A stretch of 64,000 nucleotides of DNA from Chitinophagaceae bacterium (GTDB taxonomy: Bacteria > Bacteroidota > Bacteroidia > Chitinophagales > Chitinophagaceae). The notes below the pieces were generated by a model. The model did not search any database. It saw only the letters and a list, made by a program, of their open reading frames with translations, and was not told where the DNA came from. The position numbers and the translations under genes were made by a program. How positions within the stretch are numbered: the stretch's first letter is position 1; the number at the start of each line of letters is the position of its first letter. The stretch spans positions 62,001-126,000 of the forward strand of contig JAFKGR010000005.1 in the NCBI GenBank assembly GCA_017307735.1, read 5' to 3'. Of this stretch, positions 45,620 through 55,073 are shown piece by piece.

Positions 45620-47166
45620 CGCACCATTTTCCAAACGTCACCTGATTTTTTGAGAATAATAATATTGCTCAATGAACTTTCATTGTTGGTTTTCGTAAGC
45701 GCCGAAGCGGCAATGACAACCCGTTTTTGAGAAGAAGGAATTTTACTCAGATCAAAAGTGTAATAATCCCTCCCTGTAACGATGATGTCAAAAATATTTT
45801 TCGGATCGTTAGTGTCCATGTTTTTCTCATCCGCAAACTGATAAATGATATACCGGTTGATTAAATCATTGACCGTGTCCTGGGAGAGGTAAAGATTGAT
45901 TGTATTCCCTTTGGAAATGGTCAGTCCTTCATTCATTATAAGATCGGGTTCTGCCGGGCGTGCACTATCAATCCAGGGCATCGGCGGGGGAATGGCAGGA
46001 TACTTATAATAATTATTTTGCAGGCTGTCATTCCAGCCATTGGGGTCAGATGCAAAAGTCTTGCTGCTGAAAAAAATGCTTCCCTGAATTTCCGGAAATT
46101 CTCTCAACCGTTTAATTTGATTTGGCAATTCATTTTTGTTGTGCCACGCATACGATCTGGGTTCAAGTGCACGATAAATCCCTTGCCCGATGTACAACTG
46201 GCGCCCGTAAGCATGATGAGCCCACCAGTCCGTCAATGTTTCAAAAGCAACAATACGATGTCCCATTTCCCAATAAAGCTGTGGCGCCACATAATCGATC
46301 CATCCTTTTTTGAGCCACAACAGAATGTCTGCATACAAACCATCATAGTTTGTTTGCCCCGCTTTGGTGTCGCTCCCATCGGGATCTTTATCACTGTTTC
46401 TCCACACACCAAACGGACTGATCCCGAATTTGCAATACGGATTTTCTTTTTTGATAATCCGCGAAAGCATGACGATAATGGAATCCACATTGCTTCTTCT
46501 CCAATCTTCCAGGCTCAATCCATTGCCATATTTTTTGTACGACTTCCAGTCGGGAAATTCTTTTCCCTTGATTCGATACGGATAAAAATAATCATCAAAG
46601 TGAATGGCATCCACATGATAGCGGCGTACCACATCACCTACGACACTCTCCACAAACTTTTGTGCATCTTTATTTCCCGGATCAAAATATTTTTTTCCGC
46701 CATAATCAAGAAACCATTCCGGATGTTTCCTAACCACATTGTCCGGCGCAATCGAAGATTTTCCGATACTGAAAACAGCGCGATACGGATTCATCCAGGC
46801 ATGAAATTCCATTCCGCGTTTGTGGGTTTCCTCAATCATGAATTTGAGCGGATCATAATAGGGAGAAGGCGGCTTGCCCTGGGTACCGGTCAGCCATTCA
46901 CTCCACGGTTCCAACTGGGAAGAATAGAAAGCATCAGCCGAGGGGCGGATCTGCACAACTACGGCATTCATGCCATTTTTCCTGTGCATGTCGAGAAGGT
47001 TGATGAATTCTTCTTTTTGCTGTTCGGTTGTCAGATTTTTTTTCGAAGGCCAGTCGATGTTATCCACCGTGGCCACCCACACACCCCGAAATTCATATTT
47101 CGGCTGGGCATTCGTAAAAGAAGAAAAAATCAGCAGCAGAGAAAGGGTAAACAAAAAACGATTCAT
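45616..47166 (-). CDS. Secreted GHL10 (DUF187) family glycoside hydrolase
   Basis: A 516-residue exported protein with a signal peptide ending FTNAQ (residue 20). The GHL10/YngK family start is clear: EFRGVWVATVDNIDWPSKK, then VVVQIRPSADAFY, YDPLKFMIEETHKRGMEFHAW, MNPYR and VDAIHFDDYFYPYR. The fold is a TIM barrel related to alpha-glucan or peptidoglycan-derived sugar hydrolases. Substrate is unproven. The last 90 residues are a small beta-rich domain. Confidence 0.9.
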   Translation of the reverse strand: MNRFLFTLSLLLIFSSFTNAQPKYEFRGVWVATVDNIDWPSKKNLTTEQQKEEFINLLDMHRKNGMNAVVVQIRPSADAFYSSQLEPWSEWLTGTQGKPPSPYYDPLKFMIEETHKRGMEFHAWMNPYRAVFSIGKSSIAPDNVVRKHPEWFLDYGGKKYFDPGNKDAQKFVESVVGDVVRRYHVDAIHFDDYFYPYRIKGKEFPDWKSYKKYGNGLSLEDWRRSNVDSIIVMLSRIIKKENPYCKFGISPFGVWRNSDKDPDGSDTKAGQTNYDGLYADILLWLKKGWIDYVAPQLYWEMGHRIVAFETLTDWWAHHAYGRQLYIGQGIYRALEPRSYAWHNKNELPNQIKRLREFPEIQGSIFFSSKTFASDPNGWNDSLQNNYYKYPAIPPPMPWIDSARPAEPDLIMNEGLTISKGNTINLYLSQDTVNDLINRYIIYQFADEKNMDTNDPKNIFDIIVTGRDYYTFDLSKIPSSQKRVVIAASALTKTNNESSLSNIIILKKSGDVWKMVR

Positions 47167-47848
47167 GATAATTACGGGTATGGCCGCAATATAGTTATAA
47201 AGCTTTGACAGAAAAGAAGAGATAAGTTAAACTGTTATATTAAAAACTGGAGATTTAGACAGGGAATTCATATAATTTAAAATGGCTTTGAAAGTTGTGT
47301 TAACCCGGGAATAAGAAAAATCATAACCAGAACCACATCTCAGGCAATGGACGTCAGCAAAGATTTGCAGATGCGTTAGGAAAAAATATTTTATTTACGA
47401 ATAGCCAATACCGATAGAATATATTTAGAAAAATAAAATAGCAAATTCCATAAATACATTCTGCTATTACCGCGGATATTAAAAAACTTTCGGCAAGAAA
47501 CCCGCCCAATATGTTCTGCAAAAATTGGAAATAGGATTGTGGGGTTGTGTATTAGGAAGAAACATGCAGAGATTATCGGGGAGAATAAAATAATGACAGG
47601 TGTTAGCTTTAGTTTTCACTATACCCAAATAGTTGTTGCAATTCTCTGACCTGTGAAACATTCAACTCTGAGAGAGAAGGTTATTTTCAAACACTTTCAG
47701 AAACATTCGTTGACTATCCTTTTGAAAAGGCATGTATCGTCAGGCCTTTGGCCAAATTTAAATACGTGTTTAAAAAATTCACTCTCGTTTAAAATCTATT
47801 TTATATATTTGAGAATCAATTATTACCTATCCACAAACTGCTACCTGG
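47167..47848 (+). other. Intergenic region upstream of the CRISPR-Cas operon, 682 bases
   Basis: A strongly AT-rich gap between the GHL10 gene and cas6. I searched it by eye for a CRISPR array (repeats of 28-37 bases with regular spacing) and found none. Small frames on both strands have no protein-like content. A short hairpin-prone stretch CAGGCCTTTGGCC lies near 47740. The only regulatory element I can support is the -7 box before cas6. Confidence 0.55.
47804..47811 (+). promoter_or_regulatory. Candidate -7 element for the cas operon
   Basis: TATATTTG matches TAnnTTTG, 37 bases before the cas6 ATG. No TTTG or TTG lies at the expected upstream distance. Confidence 0.4.
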
Positions 47849-48547
47849 ATGAAGAAAATAAGAACGCTTCTGGTGGTCTTTGAAAACGAAGTTTCCTCAA
47901 ATTTAATTTCGGCATTCAGAGGTGCAATCATTTCAAAAGTGGGTTTTGGAAATCAGGCGTTTCACAATCATTCTGAAAACGGATTTCTTTATAAATATCC
48001 CGAAATTCAATACAAGATCATCTCCAAAAAAGCAGCTCTCTATTGTATTGGAAACGGCGTGGATGAAATACACAATTTTTTCGGATTGCGCAGTTGGGAA
48101 GTGCAGCTTCACGATAAAAAGCTGGATTTAAAAATTGACCGGCTCGACCTGAATACTTTCAACTTCAATATTTGGGATAAATATTTTCAGTACCATATCA
48201 GAGACTGGCTGGCGCTGAACGAGAAAAACTATAAAACATATCATCAATTATCAAGCCTCAAAGAAAAAATTTCTTTACTGGAAAAATTACTCGTTGGAAA
48301 TATTCTGTCCTTCGCCAAAGGTATCGGGTGGCATATAGATAAACCGGTAAAGGTGGAAATCCGGCAATTAAAAGGACAGAAGATGATTCGTTATAAAGGC
48401 GTACCCCTAATAGCTTTTGATGTGGATTTCAGCAGCAATGTATTCCTGCCCAATTACCTGGGTTTGGGTAAAAGTGCGAGTCATGGGTTTGGGGTGGTAA
48501 GAATGGAAAGAAAAAAAATTAACGAAGAAAAGAATGACAATGACTAA
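47849..48547 (+). CDS. cas6: CRISPR repeat endonuclease Cas6 (Bacteroidota Cas6b-like variant)
   Basis: A 232-residue divergent Cas6. The C-terminal Gly-rich loop of RAMP-fold Cas6 proteins is visible as LGLGKSASHGFGVVR (residues about 206-220). The N-terminus starts with FRGAIISKVG near residue 24, and several His residues (HNHSEN near 40) could be catalytic. Cas6 cuts the repeat in pre-crRNA to release guides for the Csm complex. The stop overlaps the cas10 start by 14 bases, and it is the first gene of the operon. The low overall resemblance to well-studied Cas6 enzymes is typical of this subgroup. Confidence 0.85.
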   Translation: MKKIRTLLVVFENEVSSNLISAFRGAIISKVGFGNQAFHNHSENGFLYKYPEIQYKIISKKAALYCIGNGVDEIHNFFGLRSWEVQLHDKKLDLKIDRLDLNTFNFNIWDKYFQYHIRDWLALNEKNYKTYHQLSSLKEKISLLEKLLVGNILSFAKGIGWHIDKPVKVEIRQLKGQKMIRYKGVPLIAFDVDFSSNVFLPNYLGLGKSASHGFGVVRMERKKINEEKNDND

Positions 48548-51230
48548 TAAAAGAAAGACGATTTATCTGGCAGCATTGCTACACGATATCGGCAAATTTT
48601 ATCAACGTGCTAATTCCAGGTTATTGAGAGAATATACTGATGAACATCTGGAAAGAATGAAGTCTCTTATATGCCCGGAAAATGAATCCGGAGGTTTTGG
48701 ATATCAACATGCCTGGTGGACCTACAAGTTTTTGTATGACCAAAAAGGTATTTTTGACCAAATTCAGGATCAAGGGAAATATCCTTTCAAGAGCGAAGTA
48801 AATGAAAATACCGATCAGGATAACCTGGTAAATCTGGCTATCTACCATCACAAACCTAATGGTGAATCAGATTTACAAAAGCTTATCCAACTTGCGGATT
48901 GGTGGAGTAGTGGAATGGAACGGTCTTCTTCCAATATGGAAAAAGAAGAAGGAGAAAATTATGGCCGGTTGAAATATAAAAAAGTACGATTGAAAAATTT
49001 ATTGAGTTTAATCAATGACCATAAAGATTATAAAACCTTCCCTATTGCACCTGTTAGTCTAACCAATGAAATTCTAAAATCAGAATCCATTGATTTAAAA
49101 TCTTTAAACAACGAGGAAGCATCTTCCTATTATAACAGATTATGGGAAGAATTCATTACGCAAATTAAAGATCTGCCTAAGGATTCGACAAAAGGGTTTC
49201 TGGAAAGCTTTTTACAACTATTATATAAATACACTTCCAACATACCGGCCAGCACCAATGACCTGGCTCACATCAGCCTTTATGAACATCTTAAGACCAC
49301 TGCAGCTATAGCTTCTTGTCTATACGATTATCAGCAAGATACGGGTTGCTTATTTAATGACATAAAGAATAATGAAGAAACTTTGCCTTTGTTATTATCC
49401 TGTTGGGACATTTCCGGAATCCAAAAATTCATTTATAATGTATCGGGTGAAAAGGCGGCTGTTAGCTTGAAAGGTCGTTCGTTTTATCTTCAATTATTGA
49501 TGGAAACCATTAAACAAAAGGTAATGGATAATCCAGCTATTCAAGGCTTTGGAGGGCAAATCATTTACAGCAGCGGTGGTAAAATGTTTATTTTACTTCC
49601 CAATACAGAAAAATGCAAAAAGGCTATTGATGATATCCATTCAGAATTCGAAAGAATAATCTGGAACGAACACAAGGACCAATTGTACATTAACCAGGGT
49701 CATGTTGAATTTCGGGGAAAGCATCAAAAAAATGGTGAAATCATCTATAGAGATGCCCTAGGAAATTTAAAAACAGAAAATCAAACCCTTGCAGATTTAT
49801 GGGAAGCAGTTATAGATAAAGCAGCTCAAAATAAATACAGAAAATATCAAACACTATTTGGTGGTGAACTTTCATTGGAACCCTGGGGCAAATGGGGCGG
49901 AGATTATGCTGTTTGTGCCGTAACAGGTGAAGAAGGTAAAATAGGCGATAATCTGACAAGGTTAGAGAAGTCTGATACAGTAGTTACAAAAGGGGTGAAA
50001 CAACAGATTGAATTGGGAGAAGCATTGAAAGATGTTGATTATTTAATCACTTATCTAAAACAGGATGTTGAAGGAAACGAATATTTGAAAAACAGAATTA
50101 CTGATAAAAATAAGAAAAATAAGTATCTGACTATTCAAGGTACAGATATTCATCATTATCTCTTTGATCAGAAAGAATTAACAAAAGAAGATTCAAAGTT
50201 CAGGAACATAACATCCGTTGATGTTTCAAAGGTAAAAAGAATCAATGACACGGATTTTCATAGAATCACTTCGCTAAAGGGTAACAAATGTGCCTATGGT
50301 TTTCAATTTTACGGAGGTAACAAACAGGCGTTGTATAACGATAGGAACAAAACATTTGAAGAGCTTTGTTGGACAGATGAAGAAAATGGTAAAGAGTCAA
50401 CCTATTTAGGGGTTTTGCGAATGGATGTGGACAATCTTGGTAAAATTTTCAAAGAAGGATTACCCAGAGAATTAAGAAGTTTTTCTGCTTATAGTACATT
50501 ATCGGCACAGTTGGATTGGTTCTTTTCCGGTTATCTGAATACACTTAGAAATTCAAATGTATTCAAGAATACGGTCAATGTAATTTATTCCGGTGGAGAT
50601 GATGTTTTTGCTGTAGGAAGATGGGATAAAATCATTGCTTTCGCAGAAAAAATCCGGTCTGAGTTCAGAAGATATGTAGGAGGTCGTGAAGATATCAGCA
50701 TTTCCGGAGGAATTGTCATTGTAGGAGAGAAATTCCCAATCCGAATGGCAGCCAATATGGCCGGTGAAGCCGAAGATGCCAGTAAGGATTTTAAATCCGA
50801 AGTAAATTCAAAGACAAAAAATGCCATTACTTTCTTTGATGAAACTATCAGCTGGGAAGATGAATTTGGAGAGGTTAAAAGGATTAAAGAAGCTTTGGTC
50901 TATTATTGCGGACGTGACGAAAAATCTATCTCCAAAGCTTTACTGCATCAACTCATTCGTTGGAAAATCCAATCCGATAGTTATGCCAAAGGTGAAAAAG
51001 GTTCATCCCTATCCTTTAAATGGAATACTGCTTATTACCTAAAACGCTATATCGATAGACACAAAAAAGATGAAAAAGTATTTGAATTTTTAAAACAAGT
51101 TCAAAAAAGTTTAATGTCGGGTGAAGCAATTTATAATCAAAAAAAATATGGGAATCGAATTTATAACTTATTAGGATTAGCAGCCCGATGGGCAGAAATG
51201 GAAATAAAAGAGTTTAATAATAAAAAATAA
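48534..51230 (+). CDS. cas10: Type III-A CRISPR effector subunit Cas10/Csm1
   Basis: An 898-residue Csm1. The HD nuclease motif is intact (LLHDIGKF, His17-Asp18) with a further YHHKP histidine pair near residue 105. The cyclase palm carries SGGDD, with GGDD at residues 687-690, so conversion of ATP to cyclic oligoadenylate is expected when target RNA is bound. A zinc-binding Cys region and the second palm (CWDISGIQKFIYNVSG, near 290) are also seen. ATG codons at 48534 and 48540 are both possible. It precedes csm2 by four bases. Confidence 0.96.
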   Translation: MTMTNKRKTIYLAALLHDIGKFYQRANSRLLREYTDEHLERMKSLICPENESGGFGYQHAWWTYKFLYDQKGIFDQIQDQGKYPFKSEVNENTDQDNLVNLAIYHHKPNGESDLQKLIQLADWWSSGMERSSSNMEKEEGENYGRLKYKKVRLKNLLSLINDHKDYKTFPIAPVSLTNEILKSESIDLKSLNNEEASSYYNRLWEEFITQIKDLPKDSTKGFLESFLQLLYKYTSNIPASTNDLAHISLYEHLKTTAAIASCLYDYQQDTGCLFNDIKNNEETLPLLLSCWDISGIQKFIYNVSGEKAAVSLKGRSFYLQLLMETIKQKVMDNPAIQGFGGQIIYSSGGKMFILLPNTEKCKKAIDDIHSEFERIIWNEHKDQLYINQGHVEFRGKHQKNGEIIYRDALGNLKTENQTLADLWEAVIDKAAQNKYRKYQTLFGGELSLEPWGKWGGDYAVCAVTGEEGKIGDNLTRLEKSDTVVTKGVKQQIELGEALKDVDYLITYLKQDVEGNEYLKNRITDKNKKNKYLTIQGTDIHHYLFDQKELTKEDSKFRNITSVDVSKVKRINDTDFHRITSLKGNKCAYGFQFYGGNKQALYNDRNKTFEELCWTDEENGKESTYLGVLRMDVDNLGKIFKEGLPRELRSFSAYSTLSAQLDWFFSGYLNTLRNSNVFKNTVNVIYSGGDDVFAVGRWDKIIAFAEKIRSEFRRYVGGREDISISGGIVIVGEKFPIRMAANMAGEAEDASKDFKSEVNSKTKNAITFFDETISWEDEFGEVKRIKEALVYYCGRDEKSISKALLHQLIRWKIQSDSYAKGEKGSSLSFKWNTAYYLKRYIDRHKKDEKVFEFLKQVQKSLMSGEAIYNQKKYGNRIYNLLGLAARWAEMEIKEFNNKK

Positions 51231-51234
51231 TGAT

Positions 51235-51732
51235 ATGGAAGAAAAATTTCAATACAAAGGAGTAAATGATCCTTCCTCGAATTTGAAAGATTCTTGGATA
51301 AAAGATGGAATAAGTGATGATACCCCTATAGAATGGGCCAATGCTTTTGCAGAGTATTTAGTCACAGAAAAGGAAAAAGACAAACTGCATCATTTAACTG
51401 ATAGTAAAGGGAATTTTAAATATGATAGGCAAAATAAACCTGTTTACCGTAAGACTTTATCCACTTCACAACTTCGGAAGTTTTTCGGTGATTTAAAAAG
51501 TCTTGAAGCAAACACTTCTTCTGAAAATTTTAGTGTTGCCCGGGTAAAAATGATGAAACCCAAATTAGCATACGCAGTAGGAAGGGAAAAATCTTTTGAA
51601 CCTAAAATAAAAGATTTATATATAGAATTTTCAAAAGCAATTGATGCTGTATCTGAATATAGGCATTTCAAAAATTTTATTCAATTGTTTGAAGCCGTAG
51701 TCGCTTATCACAAATTTTATGAAAATCAATAA
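51235..51732 (+). CDS. csm2: CRISPR effector subunit Csm2 (Cas11)
   Basis: A 165-residue mostly helical small subunit. The family part is the second half: STSQLRKFFGDLKSLE and KMMKPKLAYAVGR, followed by FSKAIDAVSEYRHFKNFIQL. Csm2 forms the belly filament of the Csm complex and stabilises crRNA-target pairing. The first 65 residues (highly charged, with a DSKGNFKYDRQNKPVYRKT loop) are longer than in short Csm2 proteins. Confidence 0.92.
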   Translation: MEEKFQYKGVNDPSSNLKDSWIKDGISDDTPIEWANAFAEYLVTEKEKDKLHHLTDSKGNFKYDRQNKPVYRKTLSTSQLRKFFGDLKSLEANTSSENFSVARVKMMKPKLAYAVGREKSFEPKIKDLYIEFSKAIDAVSEYRHFKNFIQLFEAVVAYHKFYENQ

Positions 51733-51743
51733 AAATAAATGTT

Positions 51744-52415
51744 ATGAGTAAATTAATAAAAAAGACTATTATTCGGACAAAACTTACCTTGTTATCCGGG
51801 TTGCATATTGGAGATTCAAAAGATACAACAGAAATTGGAGGTATAGATTCACCTATTGTCAGAAGAAAAGACAACAGAGAGCCATATATCCCTGGTAGTT
51901 CTTTAAAAGGGAAAGTCAGATGCCTACTGGAGCAGATGGATGGTGCAACAAAGGTTGGAAATTCCCAAAAAGTAAACGATGTATTTGGTATTGCAGAAAA
52001 GAATAACACAAAGACTTCAAGAGTTATTTTTCGAGATGCTTATTTTGCAAAAAATGATGAAGATTATTCAGGAGATAATATTTATACATTATTAAAGGAT
52101 AGCGAATATACTGATATGCCTTTTTCAGAAATGAAAGTCGAAAATACTATTGATCGGGTTTTGGGAAAAGCAAAAGATGGTGGAATTAGAAATATTGAGA
52201 GGGTTCCTGCCGGCGTTAAGTTTTTTGTAGAAGTAGTTATTAATCATTTCGAGAGAGAAGAAGAAATTAAAGCCAAAGAGTTACTAATTAAAGGCTTTAA
52301 AGCCTTAAACAACGATTACCTTGGAGGAAGCGGAACCCGTGGATATGGCCATGTAAAGATTGACTTGCCGGGTGAAGAAAATACAAGTTGGAGAGAAGAA
52401 ACTATTAATTTCTAA
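51744..52415 (+). CDS. csm3: CRISPR effector subunit Csm3 (Cas7)
   Basis: A 223-residue RAMP backbone subunit. The first strand LTLLSGLHIGDSKDTTEIGG is followed by IDSPIVRRKDN with the catalytic Asp (position equivalent to Asp33 of Staphylococcus Csm3) and by the PYIPGSSLKGKVRCLLE motif. The C-terminal Gly loop reads LGGSGTRGYGHVKI. It binds crRNA and cleaves target RNA at six-base intervals. The catalytic Asp is present, so backbone cleavage should be active. Confidence 0.95.
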   Translation: MSKLIKKTIIRTKLTLLSGLHIGDSKDTTEIGGIDSPIVRRKDNREPYIPGSSLKGKVRCLLEQMDGATKVGNSQKVNDVFGIAEKNNTKTSRVIFRDAYFAKNDEDYSGDNIYTLLKDSEYTDMPFSEMKVENTIDRVLGKAKDGGIRNIERVPAGVKFFVEVVINHFEREEEIKAKELLIKGFKALNNDYLGGSGTRGYGHVKIDLPGEENTSWREETINF

Positions 52416-52425
52416 AAACGAATGA

Positions 52426-53421
52426 ATGGAATCAACTGCGTTCAAATTAAATTTTAATAGTCCCATTCATCTTTCAGATGCTAGAAGTGATTATGGTTCA
52501 TCGAACAAGATGGTTCATAGTGATACCTTCTACGCCGCATTGATTTCTGTATTAACGCTTATGGGAGAAGAAGGAAAAGCTGATTTGGGTTGCACCATTT
52601 CCTCACTTTTCCCTTATACAACCGATATAGAAAAAGGTGATACCATCTACTTTTTCCCAAAACCTTATATCGCCTTAGACAAGTTTACCGGCTATGACGA
52701 TATAAAAAAACTGAAAAGAATTGAATGGTTGGATAAAGACTATTTCGCCGAACTTTTGAATGGAGAAATCAATTCTGAAATCAACGAAAACAGTATTCAA
52801 AAAAACTTTTTAAGCAAGCGAAAGTTTGATGCTGACTTTATTGTATCTCAGGTTATTCCCAGAGTAAAAGTGCCCCGTAGCTCTGAAGATGGAGATGGCA
52901 CTACGGACATTTTCTATATCGAGAAATTGTATTATAAAGAAAATTCGGGTTTATACTTTTTAGCTTATGGAAATACGGAATTATTAGAAAAAGCACTGAA
53001 TTTACTCCAGTACGAAGGAATCGGTACCGATCGGAATGTGGGTTTCGGGCAATTTGGCTTTGAAAAAATAACAAATTTTGATCTCCCTCACCCAAATAAA
53101 ACCAATGGCGTAGTGTCGCTTTCATTGTTTAATCCCGCAAAAGAGGAAGACATTAAAAAAATGACGGAAAGCCTGTACGCTGCCTGGGAGATTATCAAAA
53201 GAGGCGGGTGGCTAACCAATCAGGCCGACCTCGGAAAAAGAAAAAAATCGGTTTATATGTTTTCGGAAGGTTCCATATTCTCAAAAGAAACCAACCAAAT
53301 CGAAGTTTTAGGAAAGGTGGATATCAATCTTAAACCGGAAACAACCGAAAACTTTATTGCTCCGGAGCACCCGGTTTGGAGAAACGGAAGAGCCTTGTTT
53401 TTACCTATAAAATTGAGCTGA
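52426..53421 (+). CDS. csm4: CRISPR effector subunit Csm4 (Cas5)
   Basis: A 331-residue RAMP protein that caps the 5-prime handle of crRNA and contacts Cas10. The N-terminus FKLNFNSPIHLSDARSDYGS and the next SNKMVHSDTFYAALIS segment are typical Csm4 features, and a Gly-rich loop EGIGTDRNVGFGQFGFEKI lies near residue 200. It is 10 bases after csm3 and two bases before csm5. Confidence 0.94.
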   Translation: MESTAFKLNFNSPIHLSDARSDYGSSNKMVHSDTFYAALISVLTLMGEEGKADLGCTISSLFPYTTDIEKGDTIYFFPKPYIALDKFTGYDDIKKLKRIEWLDKDYFAELLNGEINSEINENSIQKNFLSKRKFDADFIVSQVIPRVKVPRSSEDGDGTTDIFYIEKLYYKENSGLYFLAYGNTELLEKALNLLQYEGIGTDRNVGFGQFGFEKITNFDLPHPNKTNGVVSLSLFNPAKEEDIKKMTESLYAAWEIIKRGGWLTNQADLGKRKKSVYMFSEGSIFSKETNQIEVLGKVDINLKPETTENFIAPEHPVWRNGRALFLPIKLS

Positions 53422-53422
53422 A

Positions 53423-54919
53423 ATGAGCGGGATTAATAATGAATATAAAATCTATTTAAAGGTGTTAACTCCTTTACACATTGGAGGGCAGCAAGAAAAA
53501 AATCTAATGGAAGGTATAGATACACTTTTTGTGAATAACAAATTATGGAAGATCAACTGGAATAAAGTGTATGCAGAATTCTCTCCTGATGAAATTTCAG
53601 AAGCAATCTTAAGAAAAGACGGATTATACGACCTTCTTCATCAGGATATAGAATTATTTGGTTCGGAGTATAGTGAGGGATTAGGAGATACGGGAGAAAC
53701 CAAAACGATTATCAGGGATGGATTAGGAAGAACATTTATACCAGGTAGCAGTATTAAGGGAGCTTTAAAAAACTGGCTTAGTTCAGCATGGGAAAATAAT
53801 AAAAATGGTACAAAGAATCTTTTGGGTAATTTTGAAACAGACCTGTTCCATTTTATAAAAACATCTGATTGTTATATTTCTGACATAAAGGTCTTTCCGG
53901 CCAAGACTTTTAATCTTCATGAGCAAAATGGCAACTGGGCGGGCGGTTGGAAACATTCATTGCAAAATAACACTAATAATAGCTTTAGTTCTGAAGGTTT
54001 TGTGACTGATTATGAATGTTTCTCAATTGATGCCTCATCTCAATTCAAACTAAAAATTGAATCTCCATCTAAAAAAAATTTTGAAGAAAAATTGTTCGAT
54101 TCCCCAATCAGGAAGCTTAAGGATGAAATTGAAAGGACCTTTTTACCTGACAAAAAGAAGAAATTGGAAAATAAGCTTAAGCCCATCGAAAATGGTAAAA
54201 AAGTTTATGATAGGTTTTACTCAGAAAATAACAACCCAATACAAACATTATTTTCAAATGTCAATCATGAAGTGATTAAACATTTAAAAAAGGAGATAAC
54301 ATTTTTCGAAACATTTGAAACGGACAGAACAGAAGAAATTATTTCTCAAATAGATAGGCTAATCGCCTTTTCAAAAGACATTAAGAATGCCTGCATCTTG
54401 CGCCTTTCAGCCGGTTCCGGATTTCATGGAATCACAGGAGATTTTCAGTTTGTAGACCATACTAAAACAGGAGTATGGAATTATGGTAAAAATAAAGGGA
54501 AGATGAAATATAAATCCCGTAAAATAGCTTTTACGTCTAACGAAATGTTTCCGATGGGATTTGTATTGCTTTCTACTGAACCTTTTGAAGAAAAAGAATC
54601 AACCGTTCTTGCTTCAGCTAATCAACCCTTAAAAAGAGAGGTATCAAATCAACCAACTCCCCAAAAAGAAGCTAAATCAGTCGTAGCAGAGAAAAAAGAC
54701 GCCTCTCAGGTGAAAAAAGGAGATATAGTTTTTGGTAAAATAACCCAAATAGGTAAACCTTTCTGTTCAGTAAAGTTGTTATTAACCAACTACGACTTTG
54801 GCGATGCAGACTTAAGTGGAACTAAAAAATATCCAATAGAAATTGGTCAAATAGTTAAATGTCAATTGGGTGATTCTTCTGCAGATGGAGAGTTTAAACA
54901 AGTCAGATTTGTACCTTGA
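53423..54919 (+). CDS. csm5: CRISPR effector subunit Csm5 with C-terminal S1/OB-like extension
   Basis: The first 395 residues are a Csm5 RAMP protein: LKVLTPLHIGGQQEKNLMEG, GRTFIPGSSIKGALKNWLSS, and LSAGSGFHGITGDF near 325. Csm5 caps the 3-prime end of the crRNA. At 498 residues it is longer than usual. After a Lys/Gln/Ala/Pro-rich linker (about 395-430) the last 65 residues read KKGDIVFGKITQIGKPFCSV, then a variable stretch, then IEIGQIVKCQLG, a pattern like an S1-type OB fold that binds RNA. The linker-plus-domain layout suggests a tethered RNA-binding module. Confidence 0.93.
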   Translation: MSGINNEYKIYLKVLTPLHIGGQQEKNLMEGIDTLFVNNKLWKINWNKVYAEFSPDEISEAILRKDGLYDLLHQDIELFGSEYSEGLGDTGETKTIIRDGLGRTFIPGSSIKGALKNWLSSAWENNKNGTKNLLGNFETDLFHFIKTSDCYISDIKVFPAKTFNLHEQNGNWAGGWKHSLQNNTNNSFSSEGFVTDYECFSIDASSQFKLKIESPSKKNFEEKLFDSPIRKLKDEIERTFLPDKKKKLENKLKPIENGKKVYDRFYSENNNPIQTLFSNVNHEVIKHLKKEITFFETFETDRTEEIISQIDRLIAFSKDIKNACILRLSAGSGFHGITGDFQFVDHTKTGVWNYGKNKGKMKYKSRKIAFTSNEMFPMGFVLLSTEPFEEKESTVLASANQPLKREVSNQPTPQKEAKSVVAEKKDASQVKKGDIVFGKITQIGKPFCSVKLLLTNYDFGDADLSGTKKYPIEIGQIVKCQLGDSSADGEFKQVRFVP

Positions 54920-55073
54920 ATAAACGTACAGCATCCTGGGTTGCTATTTAATGAATGATTATTTGATTAACATTGACAGGATAGTTTTTTTATTACTTTA
55001 CCCTTACCAAAAGAATAAATTAAAATGAGTAATATCTAAACAAATAAGTAAAATAATTTGAGATGTTAAACCA

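Noticed and set aside
46018..47208. A 396-codon open frame on the plus strand
   Set aside because: It is fully antisense to the well-supported GHL10 hydrolase gene and its translation shows no domain or signal features.
47167..47848. Possible CRISPR array upstream of cas6
   Set aside because: No direct repeat of 25 bases or more recurs in the stretch; only short AT-rich words recur.
47479..47883. Small frames in the gap before cas6, one on each strand
   Set aside because: Both translate to irregular, Cys/Asn-rich or Lys/Leu-rich sequence with no family features, and one overlaps the cas6 start in another frame.
54920..55073. Promoter for the Can2/Card1-like gene in the 154-base gap
   Set aside because: TTTG and TTGACA words are present but no TAnnTTTG box lies at a fitting distance, so no site was called.
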